From: Halopenitus persicus
GTDB lineage: Archaea > Halobacteriota > Halobacteria > Halobacteriales > Haloferacaceae
Length of the DNA stretch: 64,000 bases
Direction: 5' to 3'
NCBI RefSeq assembly: GCF_900107205.1
Contig: NZ_FNPC01000006.1
Location: 186,001 to 250,000 of the forward strand
Every line of letters begins with the position of its first letter. Positions within the stretch are counted from its first letter, which is position 1. Below, piece after piece: positions 51,584-60,069 of this stretch. The notes below the pieces were generated by a model. It saw nothing but the letters and a program-made list of their open reading frames with translations. It did no database searches and was not told the origin of the DNA. The translations under genes were made by a program, and so were the position numbers.

Positions 51584-52516
51584 TCAGATTCCCCGGGTCC
51601 CGACTCCGGCGTCGTCGGCCGACCGAAGTTCCCGCTCGCGCTCCCAAGCCCGAAGCAGCGCCGCCAGCGTCCGGCAGGTCGGCGTCTCGACGTCGTGGGT
51701 CTCCCCGCGGTCGATCGCGGCCCCGTAGATCGCGTCCACCTCGGTGCGGCGCCCGGCCGCCCGGTCCTGCCGCATCGAGGAGTGGTTCGCGGCCGTGGTC
51801 TCGGCGACGCGCTCGACGGCCGCGACGGCGTCGCCGTTCGAGAGGTCGACCCCCTCCGCACGCGCGACCGTCGCGACCTCGCAGGCCGCCTCGCGCGCGA
51901 CCGCGCCCGCCGGGCCGGCCGCCACCGCGGCGTTGTCGACGTCCGCCAGCGCCGTCGGGCCGTTGATCCCGGCGTTGACCGCGAGCTTCCGGAAGCGGCG
52001 CCGGGGCATATCCGTCGCCGACCCGGCCGTGACGTCGGCCTCGCGGAACGCCTCGGCGACCCGTTCGGCCTCGGGATCCTGCCCGCCCGAGAGCGCGCCG
52101 ATCGTCACCTCCCCGGTCCCCGTACACTCGACCCGACCGGGGTCGGCGAGCCGGGCGCCGTAGGTGACCGTCCCCGCGAGAACGCGTGCGTCCAGGGCGG
52201 CGAGAAGTCGTTCCTCGGTGAGCCCGTTCTGGAGGGAGATCACCGTCTCGTACCGGCCGGTCGCGAGCGCTCGCGCCGCGGCGTCCGTGTCGTAGGTCTT
52301 CGTCGTCACGATCGCGACGTCGGCGCGCTCGCCCGTGCCGTCCGTGAGCGCGCGGGGGTGGGTGTGCGCCTCGATGGCCCCCTCGATCCGGAGGCCGTCC
52401 TCGCGAACCCGGCGCATGTGCGGGTCCCGGCCGACGAGCGTCACGTCGTGTGCCCGCGCGAGCAGCCCGCCGATCAGGCTTCCGAGGCTTCCGGCGCCGA
52501 AGACGAGGATCCGCAT
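51584..52516 (-). CDS. panE: 2-dehydropantoate 2-reductase family (ketopantoate reductase)
   Basis: A 310-residue NADPH-dependent reductase of the pantoate branch of coenzyme A synthesis. The N-terminal Rossmann motif is MRILVFGAGSLGSLIGGLLARAHDVTLVGRD. VAIVTTKTYDTDAAARAL, ISLQNGLTEERLL and the C-terminal catalytic-domain motif KLAVNAGINGPTALADVDN follow. Then comes EVDAIYGAAIDRGETHDVETPTCRTLAALLRAWE, which binds substrate in known PanE. The start at 52516 is the family ATG. Related 6-phosphogluconate-like dehydrogenases could have another substrate, but the fit to PanE is good. Confidence 0.88.
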   Translation of the reverse strand: MRILVFGAGSLGSLIGGLLARAHDVTLVGRDPHMRRVREDGLRIEGAIEAHTHPRALTDGTGERADVAIVTTKTYDTDAAARALATGRYETVISLQNGLTEERLLAALDARVLAGTVTYGARLADPGRVECTGTGEVTIGALSGGQDPEAERVAEAFREADVTAGSATDMPRRRFRKLAVNAGINGPTALADVDNAAVAAGPAGAVAREAACEVATVARAEGVDLSNGDAVAAVERVAETTAANHSSMRQDRAAGRRTEVDAIYGAAIDRGETHDVETPTCRTLAALLRAWERERELRSADDAGVGTRGI

Positions 52517-53091
52517 ACGTGCCGCTGTGCGTCCGAGGGGCAAAACGATTGGTGGTCGCCGGAGGCGGCGTCGAGCCGGTGGGGATCGGCATAAATACCA
52601 GATCTATATAATATACAAATATATGATGGCTATGGCGTCATTTTCGTCACCAGCACGGTGATGGCCGGAACGGATCGACGGTCCAACGCATGGGATCGGC
52701 GTCGTCCGATGGCGATGGCGACCTGATCCGAACGCTGCCCGGTGGGGCATCGGATCGCCACGCATCCGTGTGAACCACGCCCAGTACGACGATGTAACTC
52801 GGGTATGAGTACCGAATATATAAGCCGACTCGGACCGGGTCTCGTCCGATATCCGCGGCGGATGACGGTCGGATCACGACCGCCCCGAGTACGAAAGACA
52901 CGATCGGGATACGACCGATTCCGACTCTCGTTATATATTTAAATAAGGACTTTCCTTGAAGTATTTATTTTCGGATACTATTTGAACAGCGACGAAATAC
53001 GATCGGAGCGCTTGGCATCGGCGAGTTCGAACGGACATCCGGCATCACGACCGACGCGCTCGAGACGATCGAGCCACGACGTTCGCTGCCG
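52517..53091. other. 575-base AT-rich gene-free stretch
   Basis: This holds the panE promoter side, with a run of TATA-like sequence (TATATAATATACAAATATATG at about 52599-52619 and TTATATATTTAAATAAG at about 52930-52946). Short frames here are not protein-like. AAGGA-CTT-TCCTT is a small hairpin near 52945. It is the longest gene-free stretch in the window, and its composition is lower in GC than its surroundings. Confidence 0.5.
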
Positions 53092-53829
53092 TCAGGGCAG
53101 CTCGCAGTCGTCGACCCAGTCGTTCAGCGAGACGTCGTACTGGTGGGCGATCCGGCGGTTCGCCGCCGGGTCGTACAGCTGCATCGCGTAGAAGTCCCCG
53201 TAGGTGACGTCCGGTCGGGCGTCGACGTCGCCGTCGGCGTCGGTCGAGACGGTACCGGACCAGACGGCGGTGCCGGCAAGCGGCGCAGTCGTCTTCGCGT
53301 CGATCGCCTCGAGGAGCGCGTCCGGTCGCAGGAAGGCGTCGAGCGTGGCCCGCTGGTAGAGCTCCCGGTCGTCGCCCCGCCCGGTCCAGCAGCTGATCTC
53401 GAGGTCATCCCAGCGGTCGCGGACGTCCTCGAGCCGCCAGACCTCGTCGGCGATCACGCTCGGACACGTGCTGTTCGCCCGGTGGAGGTTTCGGTCCATC
53501 ACGTGGTCGTCCTTGTGGTCGACGCCGACCCCGACGTAGGTCCGGTCGGCGGTCGGCAGGAGCACGAACTCCAGCTCGCCGCCGGTCGTCGCCGCGTTGA
53601 CCACGATCTCGGAGTCGGTCGTCAGCAGGTGCGGCGGCTTCGGCACGACCATCGGGAGCGTCTCGGGCCGCGTGACGCCGATCGTGGCCAGCTCCTCGAA
53701 CATCCGGTCGATCCGGTCCGGGTCGGGGTTCCGCGTCGCCATTCCGCAGTTGGCGATCCGCCGTATCGGAACCGTCACGTCCCGCGTCGAGCCGTCCGCA
53801 CGACGGACGGTGAGGTCAAGCGTCGTCAT
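53092..53829 (-). CDS. DUF2848 family protein
   Basis: A 245-residue protein that I recognise as the DUF2848 family, whose biochemical role is not established. Typical segments are MTTLDLTVRRADGSTRDVTVPIRRIANCGMATRNPDPDRIDRMFEELATIGVTRPETLPMVVPKPPHLLTTDSEIVV, TADRTYVGVGVDHKDDHVMDRNLHRANSTCPSVIADEVWRLEDVRDRWDDLEISCW and YGDFYAMQLYDPAANRRIAHQYDVSLND. The fold may be related to fumarylacetoacetate hydrolases (metal site D/E/H). GATTAATC about 26-31 bases before the ATG gives a leaderless promoter. It diverges from the Old Yellow Enzyme gene. Confidence 0.82.
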   Translation of the reverse strand: MTTLDLTVRRADGSTRDVTVPIRRIANCGMATRNPDPDRIDRMFEELATIGVTRPETLPMVVPKPPHLLTTDSEIVVNAATTGGELEFVLLPTADRTYVGVGVDHKDDHVMDRNLHRANSTCPSVIADEVWRLEDVRDRWDDLEISCWTGRGDDRELYQRATLDAFLRPDALLEAIDAKTTAPLAGTAVWSGTVSTDADGDVDARPDVTYGDFYAMQLYDPAANRRIAHQYDVSLNDWVDDCELP

Positions 53830-53859
53830 CGTCGTGGTCTCACCGGGAGCACGATTAAT

Positions 53860-53922
53860 CCTTTCGGCGGTGGTGATTGCCCTTTCGGCGGGGGTGACTG
53901 CCCTTTCGGCGGGGGTGAGTGA
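53860..53922 (-). repeat. Three 21-bp tandem repeats at the DUF2848 promoter
   Basis: Three exact-length 21-base units (53860-53880, 53881-53901, 53902-53922) begin CCTTTCGGCGG on the plus strand. On the minus strand each carries CCGCCGAAAGG directly ahead of the TATA-like ATTAATC, where the BRE element belongs. The repeat thus multiplies a BRE-like sequence upstream of DUF2848. Confidence 0.7.
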
Positions 53923-54028
53923 CGGGGGATGGAGCGAGCGGCGTTCCGAGGGTCGGAGGACCTCCGCGAGCCGCATCGGGAGCAGCTCCACCGGCACCGT
54001 TTTGTGGGTCCGCATCACGTGTTTGATA

Positions 54029-55111
54029 GTGACACCCACGCTCTTCTCGCCGGTCTCGATCCGGGGAACCGACCTCCGGAACCGGGTGATGGTCTCGCCG
54101 ATGTGCCAGTACTGCGCCGCGGACGGGTTGGCCGACGACTGGCACCGGGCCCACCTCGGGACGCGCGCGGTCGGCGGCGCGGGCCTGGTGATGACCGAGG
54201 CGACCGCGGTCGAACCCCGGGGACGCATCACGCCGTTCGACCTCGGGATCTGGTCGGACGAGCACGCGGACGCGCTCGCGCCGATCGCGTCGTTCGTCCG
54301 CGAGCAGGGCGCGGTCCCGGGGATCCAGCTCGCGCACGCGGGGCGAAAGGCCTCCCACGCGCCGCCGCGGGAGGGCCGGGAGCCGATCCGTCCCCCGGAC
54401 GGCGGCTGGGAGACCGTGAGCGCGTCCGGGGTCCCGTATCCGGAGGAGAACGCGGTCCCGACCCGCCGGCTGAGCGAGGCCGGCATCGAGGCGGTCGTCG
54501 ACGCGTTCGGTGCGGCCGCACGGCGGGCTCGCGAGGCCGGCTTCGAGGTCGTCGAGATCCACGCCGCCCACGGCTACCTCCTCCATCAGTTCCTCTCGCC
54601 GGTCACGAACCGCCGGGACGACCGATACGGCGGCGACCTCGAGTCGCGGGCGCGGGTTCCGACCGCGGTGGTCGAGCGCGTCCGGGAGGTGTGGCCGGAC
54701 GACGCGCCGGTGTTCGTCCGGATCTCCGCGACCGACTGGCTGCCGGACCGGACCGCCTGGACCGTGGACGACGCCGTCGAACTCGCCGGGCTGCTCGCCG
54801 CGGCCGGCGCCGACCTCGTCGACGTCTCGGGCGGCGGGATCCACCCGGACCAGCGGATCCCCGAGACCGGACCGGGCTATCAGGTGCCGTACGCCGAGAC
54901 GATCCGCGAGGCGGGCGCCCTGCCGGTGGCGACGGTCGGGAAGATCACGTCGCCGGCGCACGCGGACGCGATCGTCCGGAACGGGCGAGCGGACCTCGTG
55001 GCCCTGGGCCGCGAGCTGCTTCGAAACCCGTACTGGCCGCTCGCGGCCGCCCGGGAGCTCGGCGCCGACGTCGAGTGGCCGACCCAGTACGTCCGCGCGA
55101 AGCCACGGTGA
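54029..55111 (+). CDS. NADH:flavin oxidoreductase, Old Yellow Enzyme family
   Basis: A 360-residue FMN enzyme with a TIM barrel, close to YqjM-type ene-reductases. Key parts are LFSPVSIRGTDLRNRVMVSPMCQYCAADGLADDWHRAHLGTRAVGG (the cysteine in PMCQY tunes FMN), GIQLAHAGRKASH, FEVVEIHAAHGYLLHQFLSPVTNRRDDRYGG, VSGGGIHPDQRIP and ALGRELLRNPYWPLAAA. No ATG precedes the conserved N-terminus in a sensible place, so the GTG at 54029 (V-T-P-T-L-F-S-P) is used. It probably reduces activated C=C bonds in a catabolic pathway. Confidence 0.88.
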   Translation: MTPTLFSPVSIRGTDLRNRVMVSPMCQYCAADGLADDWHRAHLGTRAVGGAGLVMTEATAVEPRGRITPFDLGIWSDEHADALAPIASFVREQGAVPGIQLAHAGRKASHAPPREGREPIRPPDGGWETVSASGVPYPEENAVPTRRLSEAGIEAVVDAFGAAARRAREAGFEVVEIHAAHGYLLHQFLSPVTNRRDDRYGGDLESRARVPTAVVERVREVWPDDAPVFVRISATDWLPDRTAWTVDDAVELAGLLAAAGADLVDVSGGGIHPDQRIPETGPGYQVPYAETIREAGALPVATVGKITSPAHADAIVRNGRADLVALGRELLRNPYWPLAAARELGADVEWPTQYVRAKPR

Positions 55112-55131
55112 CGGCTGCAGCCGAAGCCGCC

Positions 55132-55956
55132 TCAATAGCTCAGCCCGATCGATCCGTCGCCGCTCCGGTGCTCGTAGAGGTCCTCGAGGAACTCGATCGC
55201 GTTGTCGACGATGTCCTCGTAGAGCGTCTCGCCCTTCTCGGCCGACGCCTTCGTCGGGTCACCGTGGTGGCCGAGGTCGTCCTCGCCCCAGTCGGCGCTG
55301 ACGCTGGCGGTGCCCACGCTGTCGTCCATGCTCACGTAGTCGTTGGAGGTGAACCGGGTCCAGCCGTCGTGGGTTTCCGTGACGAACTCCTCCTCGTCGA
55401 CGAGGTCGGGGTGCTTGTGCATAATGAAGGAGGTCTCGAACTCGCCGCCGTGCATCCCGTCCTCCGGGTCGCCGTCGCGCAGCTCGTTGTGCGAGCGAAC
55501 GCCGATCCGCACCAGGTCCACCGTGGCGAAGAACACCTCGGGGTGCTCCTCGCGGACCCGTTTGGACGCGATGTCGATCGCCGGGAGATTCGCGAGGCGA
55601 TGGCCGTTGACGGTCAACACGTTCTCGACGCCGTGGCGGGCAAGGCTCGAGTAGACGTCGGACAGCACCGAGATCACCGTCTCCGAGGAGAGCGCGATCG
55701 TCCCCGGAAACGCCATGTGGTGTTCGGCGTCGCCGTACCAGATCGGCGGCGCGGCCACGACGTCCGCGCGCTCGGCGATCCCCTCGGCGATGTCCTTCGC
55801 CTGATAGGCGTCGACGCCGAGCGGGAGGTGCGGCCCGTGCTGTTCGGTCGATCCGATGGGCACGACGACCGTCGGGTTGTCGGCCGATTCGAGGTACGCC
55901 TCGAAGTCGGGCCAGCTCAGCTCCTGGAGCCAGACCTCGTCCTCGGTCCGTGGCAT
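55132..55956 (-). CDS. Creatininase-family amidohydrolase
   Basis: A 274-residue metal-dependent cyclic-amide hydrolase. Metal ligands are seen in VVPIGSTEQHGPHLPLGVDAYQA (Glu, His, Asp) and MHGGEFETSFIMHKHPDLVD (Glu). IWYGDAEHHMAFPGTIALS is also typical. The usual NGHGGN loop is changed to VNGHRLANLP. The family includes creatininase, mycofactocin MftE and the archaeal FAPy deformylase ArfB of F420/riboflavin synthesis, so the substrate is open. Position near hydantoinase genes favours a catabolic cyclic amide. It is convergent with the Old Yellow Enzyme gene, 20 bases away. Confidence 0.87.
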   Translation of the reverse strand: MPRTEDEVWLQELSWPDFEAYLESADNPTVVVPIGSTEQHGPHLPLGVDAYQAKDIAEGIAERADVVAAPPIWYGDAEHHMAFPGTIALSSETVISVLSDVYSSLARHGVENVLTVNGHRLANLPAIDIASKRVREEHPEVFFATVDLVRIGVRSHNELRDGDPEDGMHGGEFETSFIMHKHPDLVDEEEFVTETHDGWTRFTSNDYVSMDDSVGTASVSADWGEDDLGHHGDPTKASAEKGETLYEDIVDNAIEFLEDLYEHRSGDGSIGLSY

Positions 55957-56066
55957 ACGTCACCATCCCCCTCAGCGTGTAAAAAGATGCCGGGGGATTC
56001 GACGAGGAGCACGGCGGCGGAGGAACGTAGCGAACGGGGACGAGCCGGAAGGGGAGCCCACGAGCG

Positions 56067-57032
56067 CTAGGAGACCAGATTCCGGAGTCGGTCGCGGTCG
56101 GCACCCTCCTCGAGACGGCGAGCGTTCTCCGCCAGGACGTCGGCGAGGCGGGGCCAGTGTTCCGGCGTGTGGCCGCCCATATGCGGCGTGATGATCGCGT
56201 TGTCGAGATCCCAGAGGGGATGGTCGTTCGGGAGCGGCTCGGGGTCGGTGACGTCGAGCGCGCACCCGGCCAGGTCGCCGACCTGTAGGGCTTCGACGAG
56301 CGCGTCGGTGTCGACGAGCGGGCCACGGCCGACGTTCACGACGACCGAATCGGGGCCGAGCGTGGCGATCTCGTCGGGGCCGATCAGCCGGCGGGTGGTC
56401 TCGGTGAGCGGGGAGCATAACACGACGTACTCCGAACGGGCGAAGGCGGCGTGCAGGTCGTCGTCGTCGAAGCCGACGACCTCGTCGGTCGGGCCGCCCT
56501 TTTCGGGGGTGTACCGCACCCCGATCGTCTCCACGCCGAACGCGTCGAGCCGCTCGGCGATCGCGTGCCCGATGGCGCCCAGGCCGACGACGGTGACCGT
56601 CGATCCCATCAGCTCGGTGGCCTGGTAGTGGCGCCAACGGTTGTCCGCCTGTTGGCGGATCCCCTGGTGAATGCGGCGCGCGAACACGAGGAGATAGCCG
56701 AGGACCTGCTCGGCGATCCCGGGCGCGTGGATGCCGGAGGCGTTCGCGACGAGGATCCCCCGGTCGCGGAGCCGGTCCATCGGAAGGTGGTCGGTCCCCG
56801 AGGAGGCGACGACGAACAGCTCGAGCTCCTCGGCCAGCTCGACCTGCTCGTCGGTGATCGAGATGCCGGTGGCGATGCGTGCCCCGGGGAGGAGATCGCG
56901 CTCCTCGCGGGGCGTCTCCGCGAGCGCGACGGTCAAGTCGGGAAGCCGGCGGCGGATGGCGTCCGCGTACGACGCGGGCGACAGCGCCTCAGTTCCTTGT
57001 CGAAAGACGACGACGTCCGGGTCGCGCGTCAT
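56067..57032 (-). CDS. D-2-hydroxyacid dehydrogenase
   Basis: A 321-residue NAD(P)-dependent dehydrogenase of the D-isomer type. The Rossmann motif is TVTVVGLGAIGHAIAERLDAFGVETIGVRY. The catalytic set is arginine in VVVNVGRGPLVDTDAL, glutamate in DVTDPEPLPNDHPLW and histidine in ITPHMGGHTPEHW. SGIHAPGIAEQVLGYLLVFARRIH is the dimerisation region. It lacks a C-terminal ACT domain, so it is not classic SerA, and resembles glyoxylate/hydroxypyruvate reductase. The start at 57032 avoids a 28-codon extension that does not resemble the family. Confidence 0.9.
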   Translation of the reverse strand: MTRDPDVVVFRQGTEALSPASYADAIRRRLPDLTVALAETPREERDLLPGARIATGISITDEQVELAEELELFVVASSGTDHLPMDRLRDRGILVANASGIHAPGIAEQVLGYLLVFARRIHQGIRQQADNRWRHYQATELMGSTVTVVGLGAIGHAIAERLDAFGVETIGVRYTPEKGGPTDEVVGFDDDDLHAAFARSEYVVLCSPLTETTRRLIGPDEIATLGPDSVVVNVGRGPLVDTDALVEALQVGDLAGCALDVTDPEPLPNDHPLWDLDNAIITPHMGGHTPEHWPRLADVLAENARRLEEGADRDRLRNLVS

Positions 57033-57498
57033 CGAAGACTCCGGTCGGTGATGCTGACGTGAATTGACATGGCGGTTCGAATCACTCCGTTGGAACGACC
57101 CGAAGTCCCGTATCATTCGTAATAATGTTTGTGGCGCAACGAGTGCGTTTCACCTCGATAAACGCAGTTCGAGGGAGCGGATCTCGATCCGGAATTCCGG
57201 GCAAGGCGACCGAGAGGGCCAACGACTGCATCCCACAGCGATTGGTTCGCACGAGCCACTGCGGCTCGGTCGACCGATCGATCGAAACCGACAGCGATTC
57301 TTACATACATATGATTGTAAGAAAACCGGTCGACTCGAACCGGCGTCGAACGGGCGGTCGTTTCGTCGGATGAAACGACGACCTCACGGTTTTCGACGGA
57401 ACCGCCGGAGTGAACGCCGAACCACGCACCGCCGGCCGGAGGTCGTTTCGCGGTCGTAAACGCCGGCCGCTACTGGGTCGGCGCGTTCACGCAGAGCG
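57033..57498. other. 466-base gene-free stretch with two hairpins
   Basis: This lies upstream of the D-2-hydroxyacid dehydrogenase and beyond the stop of the threonine synthase-like gene. It contains a perfect 8-bp-arm hairpin TTCTTACA/TGTAAGAA (57298-57305, 57316-57323) and another GTCGTTTC/GAAACGAC (57357-57364, 57372-57379). Frames through it are Arg-rich and I do not call a gene. Confidence 0.5.
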
Positions 57499-58749
57499 CT
57501 ACTCGGTCGGCGCGTCCACGGACACCCCCAGCGTCTCGGCGATCGCGTCGAGTCGCGGCTCGACCCGGGGAGGCTGGCCGACGACCTCGGTCAGGGCGTC
57601 GGGCCACTTGACCCCGGCGCCGGTCGCCACGCAGACGACGGTGTCGTCGGGGCCGACGATCCCGTCCTCGACGGCGCGGTCGACGGCCGCTGGCGCGAGC
57701 GCGCTCGCCGGCTCCGGGACGACGCCCGCGAGCGCGGCCGCACGCATCGCCCGTTGAACCGCGGCTTCGCGGATCCCGTAGGCGGCGCCGTCCGATTCGC
57801 GTATCGCGCGGAGCGCGTGATCGCCGGCGGAGTCGCCGCTTGCGGAGACGCTGCTCGGCATCGGTCCGGGGGCCTCCCCCACGGTGTCGTGGCCCTCTTC
57901 GACGGCGGTCACGAGCGACGGGCGCTCGGCGGGCTGCACGCCGACCATTCGCGGGGTCCGGTCGATGACGCCCAGCTCCCGGAGCTCGCGGAACCCCTTC
58001 CAGGTCCCGTAGAGGCCGTCCCCGGACCCGACCGCCGCGACGACGACGTCGGGCGGCGTCTCGAGCGCCTCGACGAGCTCGAAGGCGATCGTCTTGTACG
58101 CCTCGTTGCCGTATGGCTGGCTGACGTACTCCTTCGAGACGCTGACGGTCGGATACCAGCCGCGTTTCGCGAGGGAGCGCAACAGCGGACGCCGCTCCTC
58201 GTAGTCGGTCACCGCCGCCTTCGCGCCGTACGCCCGGATCTGGGCGCGGATCGGCCGCTCCGTTTCCGGCGGGACGAGGACGAGCACCTCCTCGGCTCCG
58301 GCCCGTCGGGCGTAGGCCGCGGTGCTGGCGCCGTGGTTGCCGGTGCTCGAGGTGGCCACGTGGGTCCGGCCCGCCCCCGCGACCGCGTTCGAGAGCAGCA
58401 GCGAGTTGAGCCGGTCCTTGAACGACCAGGTCGGGTTGCCGGTCTCGTTTTTCAACAGGACGGTCGCGTCGCCGCCGGCCTCGGGGAGCTCGACCAGCGG
58501 GGTCCACCCCTCGCCCATCGTCACCGGCTCGGACGCAAGCAGCGGCAGGAGTTCGCGATATCGCCACATGTCCGACCGGTGGCGGCGGTCGGTCCCGAAC
58601 GGCAGCGCCGACGCGTCGACGGTCGCGAGGTCGACGACGGCCTCGAGCCGCCCCGCCTCCCCGGCCGATCGGCAGTCGGGGCAGCCGCGCGGGAACAGCC
58701 CGGGGTCGAACGTCCGTTCGCACCGCTGACACTGCAGGACGTGATCCAT
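57499..58749 (-). CDS. Threonine synthase-like PLP enzyme
   Basis: A 416-residue fold-type II PLP enzyme. A four-cysteine zinc-ribbon-like start (Cys7, 10, 23, 26 in VLQCQRCERTFDPGLFPRGCPDC) is followed by VTMGEGWTPLVELPE. The PLP lysine is Lys111 in KNETGNPTWSFKDR. The phosphate loop is ATSSTGNHGASTAAYARRAG, and VVVAAVGSGDGLYGTWKGFRELRELG and VVCVATGAGVKWPDAL follow. This matches archaeal threonine synthase (ThrC), but paralogues acting on other amino acids exist, and its place beside an aminotransferase and hydantoinase genes leaves room for a catabolic role. Confidence 0.88.
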   Translation of the reverse strand: MDHVLQCQRCERTFDPGLFPRGCPDCRSAGEAGRLEAVVDLATVDASALPFGTDRRHRSDMWRYRELLPLLASEPVTMGEGWTPLVELPEAGGDATVLLKNETGNPTWSFKDRLNSLLLSNAVAGAGRTHVATSSTGNHGASTAAYARRAGAEEVLVLVPPETERPIRAQIRAYGAKAAVTDYEERRPLLRSLAKRGWYPTVSVSKEYVSQPYGNEAYKTIAFELVEALETPPDVVVAAVGSGDGLYGTWKGFRELRELGVIDRTPRMVGVQPAERPSLVTAVEEGHDTVGEAPGPMPSSVSASGDSAGDHALRAIRESDGAAYGIREAAVQRAMRAAALAGVVPEPASALAPAAVDRAVEDGIVGPDDTVVCVATGAGVKWPDALTEVVGQPPRVEPRLDAIAETLGVSVDAPTE

Positions 58750-58845
58750 ACGCACGGATGCGGCTCCAGCGATAAATATATGTATGCCGATCCTCGGCAT
58801 CGAGCCGACCCGAGCGTTTATGTGTGCGACCGATAACCGTGTGCT

Positions 58846-60000
58846 ATGCCAGCGGACCGTATGTCCGCGATCCCGTTTTCCGGGATCCGGAAGATATTCG
58901 AGGAATGTGACCGGCTCGAGGCGGCGGGCGAGGACGTCGTTCACCTCGAGATCGGACGGCCGGACTTCGACACGCCCGAGCCGATAAAGGACGCCGGAAA
59001 GGACGCGCTCGACCGGGGCGAGGTCCACTACACGTCGAACTACGGCATCGAGCCGCTGCGGCGGGGCATCGCGGAGAAGCTCGCGGCGGATAACGGGCTG
59101 CAGTACGACCCGGACGGGGAGATCATCGTGACCTCGGGCGCCACCGAGGCCGTGTTCTGTACCGTCGTCGCGCTCGTCGGTCCCGGGGACGAGGTGCTGG
59201 TCCCCGACCCGAGCTGGACCTACCGACCGTCGATCGAGACCGCCGGGGCCACGCGGGTTCCGTATCCCGTCTCGCCCGAGGAGGGGTTCCAGCCCGACGT
59301 CGAGGCGCTCGCCGAGCGCGCCTCGGACGACACGGAACTGCTCATCGTGAACACTCCGCATAATCCGACCGGCGGAATGCTCGACGCGGACCACGCGGCG
59401 GCGATCCGCGACGTCGCGGTCGAACACGACCTCACCGTGCTGTCCGACGAGATCTACGAGAAGATCCGCTACGACCGGGATCACGTGAGCCTCGGCGCCC
59501 TCGACGGGATGTACGACCGGACGGTGACGGTGAACGGCTTCTCGAAGGCGTACTCGATGACCGGGTGGCGGCTGGGCTATCTCGCCGCGCCCGAGTCGCT
59601 CGTCGACCCGATCATTCGGCTCCGCCAGTACACGACGACGTGTGCGCCCTCGATCGCACAGCACGCCGGGGTCCGCGCGCTCGAGGGGACCCTCGAGGCG
59701 CCGATGGTCGAGGCGTTCGAGCGCCGGCGCGACCTGGTCGCCGACCGGATCGCCGACGTGCCCGGGATGACCTGTCCGACGCCGAGCGGCGCCTTCTACG
59801 CGTTCCCGACGGTCCCGGAGGGGGTCGACGACGAGACGGAGTTCGTCTACTCCCTGCTCCGGGAGGCCGGGGTCGCCCTGGTTCCCGGAACCGTGTTCGG
59901 CGAGACCGGAACGGGCCGGGTCAGGATCGCGTACTCGAACTCCGCGGACCGGATCGACGAGGCGTTCGACCGGATCGAGGCCTGGCTCGCGGCGCGGTGA
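58846..60000 (+). CDS. Class I/II pyridoxal-phosphate aminotransferase
   Basis: A 384-residue fold-type I aminotransferase of the aspartate/aromatic group. FSGIRKIFEECDRLEAAGEDVVHLEIGRPDFDTPEPI is the N-terminal substrate region. VTSGATEAVFCTVVALVGPGDEVLVPDPSWTYR, LLIVNTPHNPTGGML and VLSDEIYEKIRYD follow. The PLP lysine is Lys234 in VNGFSKAYSMTGWRLGYLAAP, and the carboxylate arginine is in GRVRIAYSNS. It is divergent from the threonine synthase-like gene and followed by hydantoinase genes on the same strand. The amino donor is not determined. Confidence 0.92.
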   Translation: MPADRMSAIPFSGIRKIFEECDRLEAAGEDVVHLEIGRPDFDTPEPIKDAGKDALDRGEVHYTSNYGIEPLRRGIAEKLAADNGLQYDPDGEIIVTSGATEAVFCTVVALVGPGDEVLVPDPSWTYRPSIETAGATRVPYPVSPEEGFQPDVEALAERASDDTELLIVNTPHNPTGGMLDADHAAAIRDVAVEHDLTVLSDEIYEKIRYDRDHVSLGALDGMYDRTVTVNGFSKAYSMTGWRLGYLAAPESLVDPIIRLRQYTTTCAPSIAQHAGVRALEGTLEAPMVEAFERRRDLVADRIADVPGMTCPTPSGAFYAFPTVPEGVDDETEFVYSLLREAGVALVPGTVFGETGTGRVRIAYSNSADRIDEAFDRIEAWLAAR

Positions 60001-60069
60001 GCCCCGGCCACGAATCGAACGCAAACGGGCGGGTAAACGTTTAAGTCGTGCGGGTAGTCAACAGTGGGT

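Noticed and set aside
53830-54486. N-terminal extension of the DUF2848 protein over the 21-bp repeats
   Set aside because: The AERAVTPAERAV-like translation is repeat-derived, and a TATA-like box sits just before the ATG at 53829.
57064-57459. 131-residue open frame in the gap before the hydroxyacid dehydrogenase
   Set aside because: Its composition is Arg/His/Ser-rich, unlike acidic halophile proteins, and it spans two hairpins.
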